A DNA stretch of 27,941 nucleotides from JANNAV01 sp031384695 (GCA_031384695.1 JANNAV010000355.1:1-27941), one strand, 5' to 3'. Counted from the first letter of the stretch, positions 15,631-24,886 are shown. Made by a program: numbers and translations. Notes: generated by a model from the letters alone, not told the origin.

Positions 15631-16236
15631 TCAATCCAATGCCGCCAAAGCCAAAGGCCCCAAAGGCACCACCGCCGCACGGTCCGCCGCAGGCAAGGCG
15701 GCCAGCATCTGCGCTACAGAAACCTCCAGCAACGGATGCACCCACTCCGCCGCCACCTCGGCCAGCGGCACCAGCACAAAGGCCCGGTCCTGCAACCTCG
15801 GGTGGGGCAGGATCAGCCGGTCCGGGGCGGCACTCTGCTGGGTTTCCGGCGGCAGACCGCGCCAGCGCGCCTGCTCGCCCGGATCGGGAAAAACCGAATC
15901 ACCCAGGGCCAGAAGATCAATATCCAGCGTCCGCATGCCCCACCGCTGCTGCCTCTCGCGCCCGAACCGGGCCTCCACCCGGTGCAACAGCGCCAGAATA
16001 TCTTCACCTGTCATCACTTTACGCGGCGTCATCGTTGCGCAAACGTTTACGTAATCCGGCCCCGCACCTGTCGGAAAGCACGGGGTGCGAAACGCCCGGC
16101 TGGCCCGGTCAAGCCGCAGCCCCGCCGCGCCAAGTACGCCAATTGCCGCCAGAATCGTGGTTTCCGGCGGCATCTCGCCCAGTGGCAGATTTCCTCCGAA
16201 CGCAACCAGAGCGTGCTGTTCAACATCGCGTGTCAA
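15631..16236 (-). CDS. folK: 2-amino-4-hydroxy-6-hydroxymethyldihydropteridine pyrophosphokinase
   Basis: This 201-residue enzyme transfers pyrophosphate from ATP to the pterin alcohol in folate synthesis. Motifs are LVAFGGNLP near the N-terminus, RWGMRTLDIDLLALG, and LPHPRLQDRAFVLVPLAEV with a following WVHP. The start appears to be TTG at 16236, with GAGGG about 6 bases upstream; no in-frame ATG or GTG precedes the conserved LVAFGGN. It reads toward rpoZ with a 75-base gap and is divergent from the NYN-domain gene. Confidence 0.92.
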   Translation of the reverse strand: MTRDVEQHALVAFGGNLPLGEMPPETTILAAIGVLGAAGLRLDRASRAFRTPCFPTGAGPDYVNVCATMTPRKVMTGEDILALLHRVEARFGRERQQRWGMRTLDIDLLALGDSVFPDPGEQARWRGLPPETQQSAAPDRLILPHPRLQDRAFVLVPLAEVAAEWVHPLLEVSVAQMLAALPAADRAAVVPLGPLALAALD

Positions 16237-16311
16237 TGCTACCCTCGTTCACGGGTTCTACTTGCGAGCAAACCACTCAAGCGGTATTGAACCCTGTTCT
16301 CTGTCGAAGTC

Positions 16312-16326
16312 ATTACATTAGGTAAT
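16312..16326. promoter_or_regulatory. Small dyad in the folK / NYN divergent control region
   Basis: ATTAC (16312-16316) and GTAAT (16322-16326) form a perfect inverted repeat with a 5-base centre, in an A+T-richer patch about 50 bases before the NYN-gene ATG. It may be part of a promoter or operator shared by the divergent genes. No known consensus is evident. Confidence 0.25.
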
Positions 16327-16376
16327 ACGCTCACGGAAGCTCGATTGAGGACAATTTATTTCGAGGGGATGACGGA

Positions 16377-16949
16377 ATGTTTTACAAGGATGACCGGCTC
16401 GCGCTGTTCATAGACGGATCGAATCTTTATGCAGCCGCCAAGGCGCTCGGCTTCGATATCGACTACAAACTGCTGCGTCACGAGTTCATGCGCCGCGGCA
16501 AACTGCTGCGCGCGTTCTACTACACGGCACTGCTGGAAAATGACGAATACTCGCCGATCCGGCCGCTGGTTGACTGGCTGCATTACAACGGCTTTTCCAT
16601 GGTGACCAAACCGGCCAAGGAATACACCGACAGTCAGGGCCGCCGCAAAGTCAAAGGCAACATGGATATCGAACTGACGGTCGATGCCATGGAACTGGCG
16701 CCGCGCGTCGATCATGTGGTGATTTTCTCGGGCGACGGCGATTTCCGCCCGCTGGTGGAAAGCCTGCAGCGTCAGGGCGTGCGGGTTTCGGTGGTCTCGA
16801 CCATCCGCAGCCAGCCGCCGATGATCGCGGATGAATTGCGCCGTCAGGCCGACAATTTCATCGAGCTGGACGAGTTGCGCGATGTGATCGGCCGCCCGCC
16901 CCGCGAACCGCGTGTCGAGCGTGACGAGGTATCCGCCGAGGCGAAGTGA
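16377..16949 (+). CDS. NYN-domain protein (LabA/DUF88-like PIN-fold nuclease candidate)
   Basis: This is a 190-residue soluble protein. FIDGSNLY (D13) near the N-terminus, GNMDIELTVDAM (D97, D103) and VIFSGDGDFRPLV (D120, D122) are the conserved acidic motifs of the NYN/LabA family, whose PIN-like fold suggests a metal-dependent RNA nuclease. A charged 25-residue tail follows. The ATG at 16377 has GAGGGG upstream. Its target and pathway are unknown. It is divergent from folK and is followed by a YqaA-type gene 76 bases on. Confidence 0.9.
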   Translation: MFYKDDRLALFIDGSNLYAAAKALGFDIDYKLLRHEFMRRGKLLRAFYYTALLENDEYSPIRPLVDWLHYNGFSMVTKPAKEYTDSQGRRKVKGNMDIELTVDAMELAPRVDHVVIFSGDGDFRPLVESLQRQGVRVSVVSTIRSQPPMIADELRRQADNFIELDELRDVIGRPPREPRVERDEVSAEAK

Positions 16950-17025
16950 CAGCGCGTGTTGCACTGAATTGGCCGGCGCGGGCAACTGCGCCGTCCTTCA
17001 AGTTTGCGCCGGGCGGCCCCGGCGA

Positions 17026-17451
17026 ATGATCTCGCTCGCTGGCCTCTTTGCCGCCGCTTTTCTCGCCGCCACCCCGATCCCCTTCCAATCCGAGATCATC
17101 TTCGCGGGCCTGATCGCCGCAGGCACCGCCAACCCTTGGCTTCTGGTGCTGGTGGCCAGCATCGGCAACACGCTGGGCTCTTGCGTCACCTATGCCATCG
17201 GTCGCGGTCTGGGCAACCTCAACGAAGGCCGCTTCGCCCTGCCCGCCGCAAAACGTGCCCGCGCCGAAAGGTGGTTCGCCCGCTGGGGTGTCTGGGTGCT
17301 GCTGCTCAGCTGGGCCCCCGGCGGCGATGTGATCGTGGCCATCGCGGGCCTGATGCGCACACCGGTCTGGCTGTTCGTCACCCTCACCGCCATCGCCAAA
17401 ACCGGGCGCTATCTGGCGCTTCTGGCGCTGATGTCGCTGGTCGCAGGTTAG
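17026..17451 (+). CDS. YqaA-type small membrane protein (DedA/VTT-related)
   Basis: This is a 141-residue protein. Its sequence AATPIPFQSEIIFAGLIAAG, the segment VASIGNTLGSCVTYAIGRGLGN, and WFARWGVWVLLLSWAPGGDVIVAIAGLMRTPVWLF match the short YqaA branch of the DedA/VTT membrane proteins (E. coli YqaA is of similar size). Larger family members act as lipid scramblases or flippases, but no function is firmly known for YqaA. The ATG at 17026 is chosen because it opens the first hydrophobic segment; the upstream open frame overlaps the NYN gene and looks noncoding. No good ribosome site is seen. Confidence 0.8.
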   Translation: MISLAGLFAAAFLAATPIPFQSEIIFAGLIAAGTANPWLLVLVASIGNTLGSCVTYAIGRGLGNLNEGRFALPAAKRARAERWFARWGVWVLLLSWAPGGDVIVAIAGLMRTPVWLFVTLTAIAKTGRYLALLALMSLVAG

Positions 17452-17529
17452 GGCTGGACCTGCCCAGCCCGCAGCCATACGTTACCCATACGCTTGCCAT
17501 CCCTTCCCAATTCGCCGCCGAGACCCGTC

Positions 17530-18501
17530 ATGCCCCTGCCGCCCCTCACCCTCTACCTCGCCGCCCCACGCGGCTTTTGCGCCGGTGTGGACCGTGCCAT
17601 CAAGATCGTAGAACTGGCCATCCTCAAATGGGGCGCGCCGGTTTATGTGCGCCACGAGATCGTGCACAACAAATTCGTGGTCGACGCCCTGCGCGCGCAA
17701 GGCGCTGTTTTTGTAGAAGAACTTGACGATTGCCCAGATGATCGCCCGGTGGTGTTCTCGGCGCATGGGGTGCCAAAATCGGTGCCCGCCGCAGCCAGCG
17801 CCCGCCGGATGATCGCAGTGGATGCCACCTGCCCGCTGGTCACCAAAGTGCATAACGAGGCCCAGCGCCATCATGAGGCAGGCCTGCAACTGATCATGAT
17901 AGGCCACAAGGGCCACCCGGAAACCATTGGAACCATGGGACAATTACCCGAAGGCTGCGTCTTGCTGGTGGAAACCGTGGCCGATGTGGCGGGGCTTTCG
18001 GTGCGCGATCCACGCCACCTCGCCTATATCACCCAAACCACGCTTTCGGTTGATGACACCGCCGAGATCGTACTGGCCCTGCAATCCCGCTTCCCCGCCA
18101 TCATCGGCCCGCACAAAGAAGATATCTGCTACGCCACCACCAACCGTCAGGCCGCCGTCAAGGCCATCGCCCCCCGGATCGACGCGCTTCTGGTGATCGG
18201 CGCGCCCAATTCCAGCAACTCGATGCGCCTTGTCGAAGTGGGCCGCACCGCAGGCTGCGCCTATGCCCAACTGGTGCAGCGCGCCACTGACATTGACTGG
18301 CGCAGTCTACAGGGCATCCGCGCGGTGGGGGTCACCGCCGGTGCCTCCGCCCCCGAAGTACTGGTCGATGAAGTGGTCAACGCCTTTCGCGCGCGCTTTG
18401 AGGTAACGGTGGAACTGGTTGAAACGGCTCAGGAAAATATCGAATTCAAAGTGCCGCGCATCCTGCGCGACCCCGTGGAAGGAACCCCCAATGTCGCCTG
18501 A
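17530..18501 (+). CDS. ispH: 4-hydroxy-3-methylbut-2-enyl diphosphate reductase
   Basis: This 323-residue iron-sulfur enzyme performs the last step of the MEP isoprenoid pathway, giving IPP and DMAPP. The three cluster cysteines are present: C17 (GFCAGVDRAI), C101 (DATCPLVTKVH) and C200 (DICYATTNRQ). The substrate-binding VFSAHGVPKSV and GAPNSSNS, and the late TAGASAPE motif, are also present. The ATG at 17530 gives the usual length and directly precedes the conserved LYLAAPRGFCAG; an in-frame codon at 17494 is less likely. It overlaps the downstream LysE-family gene by 11 bases. Confidence 0.96.
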   Translation: MPLPPLTLYLAAPRGFCAGVDRAIKIVELAILKWGAPVYVRHEIVHNKFVVDALRAQGAVFVEELDDCPDDRPVVFSAHGVPKSVPAAASARRMIAVDATCPLVTKVHNEAQRHHEAGLQLIMIGHKGHPETIGTMGQLPEGCVLLVETVADVAGLSVRDPRHLAYITQTTLSVDDTAEIVLALQSRFPAIIGPHKEDICYATTNRQAAVKAIAPRIDALLVIGAPNSSNSMRLVEVGRTAGCAYAQLVQRATDIDWRSLQGIRAVGVTAGASAPEVLVDEVVNAFRARFEVTVELVETAQENIEFKVPRILRDPVEGTPNVA

Positions 18502-19096
18502 ATTTCTACTGACCGCCTTCATCGTCTGCGTGACGCCCGGCATCGGCGTGGTCTATACCCTGTCCACCACCCTGGGCGGCGGTTTCCGCGCCGGGGTCTG
18601 GGCTACCGTCGGCTGCACCATCGCCACCGTGCTGCACCTGATCGTGGCGCTCGCGGGCCTCGCCGCCATCCTGCACACCAGTGCGCTGCTGTTTCAAACC
18701 GTCAAATTCGCCGGGGTCGCCTATCTTTTGTGGATGGCATGGGCGGTGCTGCAATCCACCGGCTCGCTTGCCATCGAGGCCGCAGCACGTACACCCGCCA
18801 CCCGCATCATCTGGCGCGGCATCGTCCTGAACATCCTGAACCCGAAACTTCCGTTGTTTTTCATAGCGTTCCTGCCGCAGTTCCTGCCTGCCAACAGTAC
18901 CGGCCTGCGCCCGATGGTTGAGCTTGGCCTCGGCTTCACCGGGGTAACCGCCCTGACCTTCCTGCTTTACGCCGCCATCGCCGCCTCCGGCCGCCGCACC
19001 ATTCTTGGCAACCCCAATGTGCTGGTCTGGATGCGCCGCGCCTTCGCCGCCTCCTTTGCAGCGCTGGGCGCAAAACTCGCCTTCGAGCGCGCCTGA
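18491..19096 (+). CDS. LysE/RhtB-family amino-acid exporter-like protein
   Basis: This 201-residue inner-membrane protein has about six hydrophobic segments. The N-terminus MSPEFLLTAFIVCVTPGIGVVYTLSTTLGGG and the central WRGIVLNILNPKLPLFFIAFLPQFL are characteristic of LysE/RhtB transporters, which export amino acids or related small molecules. The actual substrate cannot be told. The ATG at 18491 lies within the end of ispH behind a GGAAGGA stretch, so it is probably coupled to ispH; rnhA follows after 22 bases. Confidence 0.9.
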   Translation: MSPEFLLTAFIVCVTPGIGVVYTLSTTLGGGFRAGVWATVGCTIATVLHLIVALAGLAAILHTSALLFQTVKFAGVAYLLWMAWAVLQSTGSLAIEAAARTPATRIIWRGIVLNILNPKLPLFFIAFLPQFLPANSTGLRPMVELGLGFTGVTALTFLLYAAIAASGRRTILGNPNVLVWMRRAFAASFAALGAKLAFERA

Positions 19097-19118
19097 ACCT
19101 AGCGCCAAAGGAGCCGAG

Positions 19119-19571
19119 ATGCCCGATCTTTTCGCCTATACCGACGGGGCCTGCTCGGGCAATCCCGGCCCCGGCGGCTGGGGGGTGCTGATGATCGCGC
19201 GTGAAGGTGGCGCCATCGTCAAACAGCGCGAGTTGCAGGGTGGCGAAGCCCATACCACCAACAACCGCATGGAACTTCTGGCGGCGATCTCGGCGCTGGA
19301 GGCGTTAAGCCGCACCTCGGATCTGGTAATCGTCACCGACAGCGCCTATGTGAAAAACGGCGTAACCACATGGATTCACGGCTGGAAACGCAATGGCTGG
19401 CGTACCTCCGGCAATGATCCGGTGAAAAACGTGGACCTCTGGCAGCGGCTTGAGGCAGCGGCTACCCGGCACAAGGTAGAGTGGCGCTGGATCAAGGGCC
19501 ATGCGGGCCACGCCGAAAATGAACGCGCCGATGCCCTCGCCCGCGCCGGCATGGCGCCCTTCAAAGGTTGA
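19119..19571 (+). CDS. rnhA: Ribonuclease HI
   Basis: This 150-residue enzyme degrades RNA in RNA-DNA hybrids during replication. The catalytic carboxylates are all present: D9 (YTDGACSGNPGPGGWG), E52 (NNRMELLA), D74 (VTDSAYV) and D138 (NERADALAR), with H128 in WIKGHAGH. The ATG at 19119 has AAAGGAG upstream, and the length matches E. coli RnhA (155). It is the last gene of the ispH-lysE-rnhA run. Its 3' end overlaps the convergent glycosyltransferase gene by 11 bases, so each gene's transcript is antisense to the other's end. Confidence 0.96.
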   Translation: MPDLFAYTDGACSGNPGPGGWGVLMIAREGGAIVKQRELQGGEAHTTNNRMELLAAISALEALSRTSDLVIVTDSAYVKNGVTTWIHGWKRNGWRTSGNDPVKNVDLWQRLEAAATRHKVEWRWIKGHAGHAENERADALARAGMAPFKG

Positions 19572-21480
19572 AAAAGCGCGCAACCTTTGGCTCGAAGCCC
19601 GGTGCCGCGCGGTAGCCCAGCCCCAGCAGCACCGCCTCGATCTCGCCCATCCGGTCGTGCCATTTCTCCAGCAACCTCCCATAAAGCAACACCTGATGCA
19701 GCAAAGGCCGCGTCAACCCCGGCAACACAGCCGCCAAAACCTCGGGCGACAGGTGTGGGTCGGCAAGCATCAGCGCACCCGGCTTTTCAACGGCAATCAA
19801 CGCCCCCATCGCGCCCGCCGGTTCATCCCCCAAGACACTGATCTCCAACCGAAAACGCTTGGTCAGGGTCTGCCCGCTTCGCACGCACACGTCCTGCAAA
19901 ACCGCGCGCAAACCCGGGTTGTCCTCTTGCATCACCAGCGTCAGATCGGGCCGGGTCTGCGCCAGATGCGTCGCCAGAAACCCCACCGCCGCCCCCACCT
20001 CCAGCACCTTGGCATCACGCGCCAGAACCTGCGGCACCCGCCGCGCCAGCGCGCGTTCGAACTTCCCCTCCCTGATCACCGCCAAAATCCGCGGCGCAAA
20101 TATCCGTGGATCAAGCGGCAGCATCACCGCATGATTGGCCACCCATTCCACCTCGGCACCAAGGCCCGGCCCCGGCACGCCACCGATATAGCTGCCCATC
20201 GGCACCACCTCGGGCGTCTCGCGCGGCTGCAACTTGCGCTCGGCCTTGGCCTTGTCGTTGCGGCGCTTTTCCACCTCGCTCATCAAGGCGGCGATCTTTT
20301 CCTTGTCGCGCGGCTGCGGCGGTTTGGCCACGATCTGGGTGATCGGCACCTCCGACGCCCGCGCCAGATCGGCCACCAAACCCTGATAGGCCCCGGTTCC
20401 CCGCAATTCGTCCAGCCGCGCCTCGGCGCGCGCAATCGCCGCATGATGCAACCGGTTCAGCACCGGATCCTCCAGCAATTGCAACATGACAGCGTCGCGC
20501 GTTGCAGAATAGCGCAGCATGGTCTCGTCGCGCACCTCGTTGCGATCCTGCAACGACCAATAGTCGGAATTGTACTTGTCGGCCTTGTTGTTCACATTGC
20601 CGCGCATCTTGCGGATGGCATAGCTGTCCACCGATTTCACCGCATAGTGGTTCAGTTGCACCCAGTCATACCCCACCGTCCGGGTGATCGACCGCCAGCC
20701 CCGGAACTTGAAATAATCCTCCATAACCGCCCCCGAACCGGTCAGCCACTTCACGCTGTCGGGAAAATCGGTCTGGATATGGCGGTTCTTCATCTTGGGC
20801 CGGTGGATGCCCAGTTTCCAATACTCAGGGTCATAGGTGAACAGCGTTTTCACCCCCCAGCCCTTGTTCCAGCTTTCGGGTGCCGCCATCAGATACTGCT
20901 CGGTCACCGGCCCGCGCGACCAGTCCACCACCCCGCCCGAGCCGAAAATCCGCCAGGTCACCACGATGCCATTGGCCCCTTGCGCCCGCGCCGCCGCAAT
21001 CAGGCCATCCAGCCGCCCGTCGCCGTATTTGATCGACAGGAACTCGTCGGCATCGAACACCATCACCCAATCCGACCCCACCACCACCGGCTCCACTTCG
21101 GCATGGTTCAGCGCCGAAGGCTGTGGCCGCTGCCCCTCGGGGATCACATTGCGCCGGTGATGGGCAAGGCCCAGTTCTTCCAGCCGGATCAGCATATCAT
21201 CGGTGCCATCGCTGCAATCATTGGTGTAAACCACCAGATCGGTGAACCCCACCGCCAGATGATGCGCGATCCATTCGATGACAAACGGCCCTTCGTCTTT
21301 CATCATCGACACCGCCGTCACCTGCCCATGCGGGCTTTGATGCCGTTTCAGCGCAAAGCTGTGCGAGCCGAAAATCGCCGAAGCACCCCGCGAAATCCCC
21401 TGCTCATCCGCCACGCGCCATCCCCTGAACCCGCCCGCGATTGTTTCGATATTGAAAACAGTGCCGCCCGGCCAAAGCAT
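19561..21480 (-). CDS. Glycosyltransferase family 2-type protein fused to a methyltransferase-like domain
   Basis: This 639-residue protein carries at about residues 53-310 a GT-A-type glycosyltransferase resembling the Glyco_tranf_2_4 group: AVSMMKDEGPFVIEWIAHH, VYTNDCSDGTDDM, the metal-binding DAD at 143-145 (VFDADEF) and LNHYAVKSVDSYAIRKM. A charged, lysine-rich, probably coiled-coil linker lies near 390-420. From about 445 to the end there is a Rossmann-like domain with VLEVGAAVGFLA (492-503), the SAM-binding loop form of FkbM-like methyltransferases. The ATG at 21480 lies 34 bases after the RND gene; an earlier in-frame codon at 21552 overlaps that gene. Acceptor and sugar are unknown; cell-surface glycan modification is the general expectation. 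Confidence 0.8.
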   Translation of the reverse strand: MLWPGGTVFNIETIAGGFRGWRVADEQGISRGASAIFGSHSFALKRHQSPHGQVTAVSMMKDEGPFVIEWIAHHLAVGFTDLVVYTNDCSDGTDDMLIRLEELGLAHHRRNVIPEGQRPQPSALNHAEVEPVVVGSDWVMVFDADEFLSIKYGDGRLDGLIAAARAQGANGIVVTWRIFGSGGVVDWSRGPVTEQYLMAAPESWNKGWGVKTLFTYDPEYWKLGIHRPKMKNRHIQTDFPDSVKWLTGSGAVMEDYFKFRGWRSITRTVGYDWVQLNHYAVKSVDSYAIRKMRGNVNNKADKYNSDYWSLQDRNEVRDETMLRYSATRDAVMLQLLEDPVLNRLHHAAIARAEARLDELRGTGAYQGLVADLARASEVPITQIVAKPPQPRDKEKIAALMSEVEKRRNDKAKAERKLQPRETPEVVPMGSYIGGVPGPGLGAEVEWVANHAVMLPLDPRIFAPRILAVIREGKFERALARRVPQVLARDAKVLEVGAAVGFLATHLAQTRPDLTLVMQEDNPGLRAVLQDVCVRSGQTLTKRFRLEISVLGDEPAGAMGALIAVEKPGALMLADPHLSPEVLAAVLPGLTRPLLHQVLLYGRLLEKWHDRMGEIEAVLLGLGYRAAPGFEPKVARFFNL

Positions 21481-21514
21481 AATCGCGGAACCCGGCCCAC
21501 AGCAAGAGGCGGCC

Positions 21515-24500
21515 TTAAGCGACGCTCCTGCGGCGCCAACCCGCCGCCACAAAGATCACCAGAAGCACCGCCGCAAGGCCAAGTGCAAACAGCGCAAATC
21601 CCGTCCAGAACCCCGATCCCAGCCCCGATCCCAGCCCTGGCATCAGCCCCAGCAGCCAGGGCCAGCCGCCGCCCGTCACCAGCACCGGCAGGATCAACGC
21701 CGCAAACAGCCCCAGCGCGGCCAGCGCACCCGCCCGCACCGCGCGGCCCTCGCGCAACCCGCTCCAGAACGCCGCCAACTGACCACCAATATCGTGCTGC
21801 ACCGCCATCAGCGCCGGCACCACCATCAGCACCAGCAGCATGCCAAACCCCAACCCATACACCAGCGTCACCACCGTCGGCTTCAGAAACTCCGCCTGAT
21901 TGGAGCCCTCGTATAACAGCGGTGCAAGGCCCAGAACCGTGGTTGCCGTGGTCAGGAACACCGGCTTCAACCGGTCTGCCACCCCGTCCACGATGGCCGC
22001 CCGCAAACCACGGTCGGCGCGGTATTCGTCAATCGTGGTCACCAGCACGATGGCATCATTGATGATGATCCCCACCATGCCGATCATCCCCACCACCGAG
22101 AACATGCTCATCGGAATGTCCCAGTGATAATGCCCCCAAATCGCCCCCACCAGCCCGAACGGGATCACCGCCATCACCACCACCGGCCGCGTCCAACTGC
22201 CGAATATCCACGCCAGCACCAGATAAATGCCGGTCAGACACAGGATCAGCCCCTGCAAGGCGCCGCTCAGGAACTCGTCCTCGGCCTCGTCCAGCCCCGC
22301 CACCTGGTAGTCCACCCGATAATCCTGTGCAATCTTTGGCAAAATCTCGGCCTCCAGCGCCCGGCTGATCGCAGTGGCCCGCGCCGGATCATCATCCGCC
22401 ACAGCCCCCGAAACCGAGATCACCGCCACGCCGTTCTCGCGCTGCACCGTCGAAAATCCGGGTCGCCGGGTAACCGTCACGATATCGGCCAGCGGCAGGT
22501 AGGCGCCCAACGCGGTACGGATCAGCGTGCGGTCCAGAAAATCCGCCGTCAGATCGGCTTCGGGCAGTTCCACCTGCACCGTCGCCTCGCGCGTGCCGTC
22601 CGGGTAGGCCGCCGCCTTGATGCCGTTCAGCCGGTCGCGCAGCACCCCGCCCAAAGCATCAATCGTCAGGCCCAAAGCCTGCCCCTGCGGCGTCAGTTGC
22701 AGAATAAGCTCGTCCTTGTCATAGGCCAGCGAATCCTCCAGCGCCGATACCTCGGGGAACTGCCGCAACCGCGCCTTCAACGCCTCTGCCGCCGCCTTCA
22801 GCACCTCGGGGCTGGCTGCGGAAAACTGCACGTCAATCGCATCGCCCCCCGGCCCCGCGCCAAAACTGCGGAACGCCAGCGTTTCGGTCATCGGATGCTG
22901 CACCACCTGCGCTTGCAGGGCGGTCACGAACTCGGAACTGGAAAACGGCCGCTGATCGGCGTCGACCAACTCGATCGAGATCGAGCCCAACTGCCAGCTT
23001 TCCTTGGTCTCCGCCCCCGCAAGGCCCCGCCCGGCGTTGCCCCCCACGCTGGCAATCACAAAGCGCACCGGATCAACCCCGTTTTCCGCCAGATACTGCA
23101 CGCCCATCGCCGCCACCGCCCGCTGCATCTCGCGCATCATCGCCATGGTGTCGCTGCGCGTCGCCCCCGGCAACATCGCGAAATTGCCGCTGACCGTGCT
23201 TTGTTCGGGTGACGAGAAGAACCGCCACTGCACATCGCCGCGCAAGAACAGCGCCACCTGCGACGCCAGCAGCACCACCGCCAGCGCCAGCACCGGATAG
23301 CGCGCCATGATCACCCAGCCGGTGACAGGCCGCACCATGACCCGCAGGAACCACTCAACCCCCCGGTTCATCACCCTTGAGGGCCAGTCATACCAGGGAT
23401 CGCGCGCGCCGCCCAACGAATGGCTCAGATGGTGCGGCAGGATCACAAAGCATTCCAGCAGGCTCATGCTCAGCACCGCAATCACCGTAAAGGGAATGTC
23501 GGCAATCAAACCGCCAAACCGCCCGCCGATGGCGATCAACCCGAAGAACGCGATGTTCGTCGTCACCGTCGCCGAAACCACCGGCCAGAACATCTTGCGC
23601 GCGGCCCGTTCCGCCGCCTCCACCGGTGTCTCGCCCAGCACCCGCAGCCGGTAATCGGCATGCTCGCCCACCACGATGGCATCATCCACCACGATCCCCA
23701 GCGTCATGATCAGCGCGAACAGCGAGATCATGTTGATGGTCAGCCCGCCCATATACATCAGGGCAACCCCCGAAAGCAGCGCCACCGGTATCCCCGCCGC
23801 CACCCAGATCGCCGTGCGCGTGTTCAAAAACAGCACCAGCAACCCCAGAACCAGCACCAGCCCCATCACCGCATTGTCCAGCAGCAGACTCAGCCGCCCG
23901 GAAATCTGCCCGGCGGTAGAGTTGAACAGCTCGATCCGCACGCCCGCAGGCAGGCCCGCCTGCATCTCGCGGGCCACCTCCGCCACCGCTGCCTGCAACC
24001 CGATCGCATCGCCCCCCGCAGATCTGTCCACCCTTATCTGCACCGCCGGATCGTCACCCACGAAAAAAGCGCGCTCGCGGTCCACCGGTTCGGCCCGCAC
24101 CCGGCCCACATCGCCCACCGTCAAACTCGCGCCATCCGCCGTCTGCCGCAGCACGATGCCCGCAATCTGATCCGCAGCGCGCTTGGCGCTGCCGGTGCGC
24201 ACCCGTGCGGTGCCAGACACATCCCCCGCCGGTTCCGCCGTCACCTCGCGGCCAATCGCCGCCGCGATCTCCTCCATGCCGATATCATGCCGGATCAGCG
24301 CCAGTGACGGCACCTCCACCACCGTCAGGCCCGCCGCCACCCCCTGCACCGTGGTCTGCGTCACCCCGCGCGCGAACAGCCGCGTCACCATCTCGTCGGC
24401 AAAGCGGCCCAACTGCGCCGCCCCCACCGGCCCGGTGATCACCAGATCGGTCACCCGGTCGGAAAAGCCACCCCGGCGGATTTCCGGGTCTTCCGCCGCG

Positions 24501-24886
24501 TCCGGCAGGGCGCGCGCGCCGTCCAGTGCCGCCTGCACCTCGCGCTCGGCCCGCGCCATATCCTGCCCCGGCCCGAACTCAAGCGATATCCGCGCCCGTC
24601 CCTCATAGGCGGTGGCCGCCGACCCCGTCACCCCCGCCACCAGCAACAGCGCAGGCTCCAGCACCTGCACGATGCCCGCATCCACATCACCCGCCCCGGC
24701 ATTCGGCCAGGCCACCGAAACCGTCAGCACCTCGGATACCACATCGGGGAAATACTGCGCCCGCATATTGGGCACGGCCACCAGCCCGGCCAAAACCATC
24801 AATCCCATCAACAGGTTGGCCGCCGTCTTGTGCCGCGTAAAGTATGAAAGAATGCCCCCGCCTGTGCCCGAATCCGCGCCGTTCAT
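21515..24886 (-). CDS. RND-family efflux permease (AcrB/HAE-like)
   Basis: This 1123-residue inner-membrane pump subunit has the RND layout: a first helix (about 22-40), a large periplasmic domain with PDVVSEVLTVSVAWPNAG, helices 2-6, a second periplasmic domain and helices 7-12. The proton-relay pair D401-D402 is present in TM4 (GIVVDDAIVVGE). At the TM10 position where AcrB has lysine 940, this protein has N943-D944 (GIIINDAIVLV), a variant also seen in other RND branches. About 95 C-terminal residues beyond the expected twelfth helix carry two further hydrophobic segments and a GLGSGLGSGF stretch. The start overlaps the adaptor gene as ATGA. The drug or metabolite exported is not evident. 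Confidence 0.92.
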   Translation of the reverse strand: MNGADSGTGGGILSYFTRHKTAANLLMGLMVLAGLVAVPNMRAQYFPDVVSEVLTVSVAWPNAGAGDVDAGIVQVLEPALLLVAGVTGSAATAYEGRARISLEFGPGQDMARAEREVQAALDGARALPDAAEDPEIRRGGFSDRVTDLVITGPVGAAQLGRFADEMVTRLFARGVTQTTVQGVAAGLTVVEVPSLALIRHDIGMEEIAAAIGREVTAEPAGDVSGTARVRTGSAKRAADQIAGIVLRQTADGASLTVGDVGRVRAEPVDRERAFFVGDDPAVQIRVDRSAGGDAIGLQAAVAEVAREMQAGLPAGVRIELFNSTAGQISGRLSLLLDNAVMGLVLVLGLLVLFLNTRTAIWVAAGIPVALLSGVALMYMGGLTINMISLFALIMTLGIVVDDAIVVGEHADYRLRVLGETPVEAAERAARKMFWPVVSATVTTNIAFFGLIAIGGRFGGLIADIPFTVIAVLSMSLLECFVILPHHLSHSLGGARDPWYDWPSRVMNRGVEWFLRVMVRPVTGWVIMARYPVLALAVVLLASQVALFLRGDVQWRFFSSPEQSTVSGNFAMLPGATRSDTMAMMREMQRAVAAMGVQYLAENGVDPVRFVIASVGGNAGRGLAGAETKESWQLGSISIELVDADQRPFSSSEFVTALQAQVVQHPMTETLAFRSFGAGPGGDAIDVQFSAASPEVLKAAAEALKARLRQFPEVSALEDSLAYDKDELILQLTPQGQALGLTIDALGGVLRDRLNGIKAAAYPDGTREATVQVELPEADLTADFLDRTLIRTALGAYLPLADIVTVTRRPGFSTVQRENGVAVISVSGAVADDDPARATAISRALEAEILPKIAQDYRVDYQVAGLDEAEDEFLSGALQGLILCLTGIYLVLAWIFGSWTRPVVVMAVIPFGLVGAIWGHYHWDIPMSMFSVVGMIGMVGIIINDAIVLVTTIDEYRADRGLRAAIVDGVADRLKPVFLTTATTVLGLAPLLYEGSNQAEFLKPTVVTLVYGLGFGMLLVLMVVPALMAVQHDIGGQLAAFWSGLREGRAVRAGALAALGLFAALILPVLVTGGGWPWLLGLMPGLGSGLGSGFWTGFALFALGLAAVLLVIFVAAGWRRRSVA

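Noticed and set aside
19501..22062. An 853-codon plus-strand open frame opposite the glycosyltransferase and the end of the RND gene
   Set aside because: It is the antisense shadow of two clear genes, very rich in His, Arg and Pro, with no motif.
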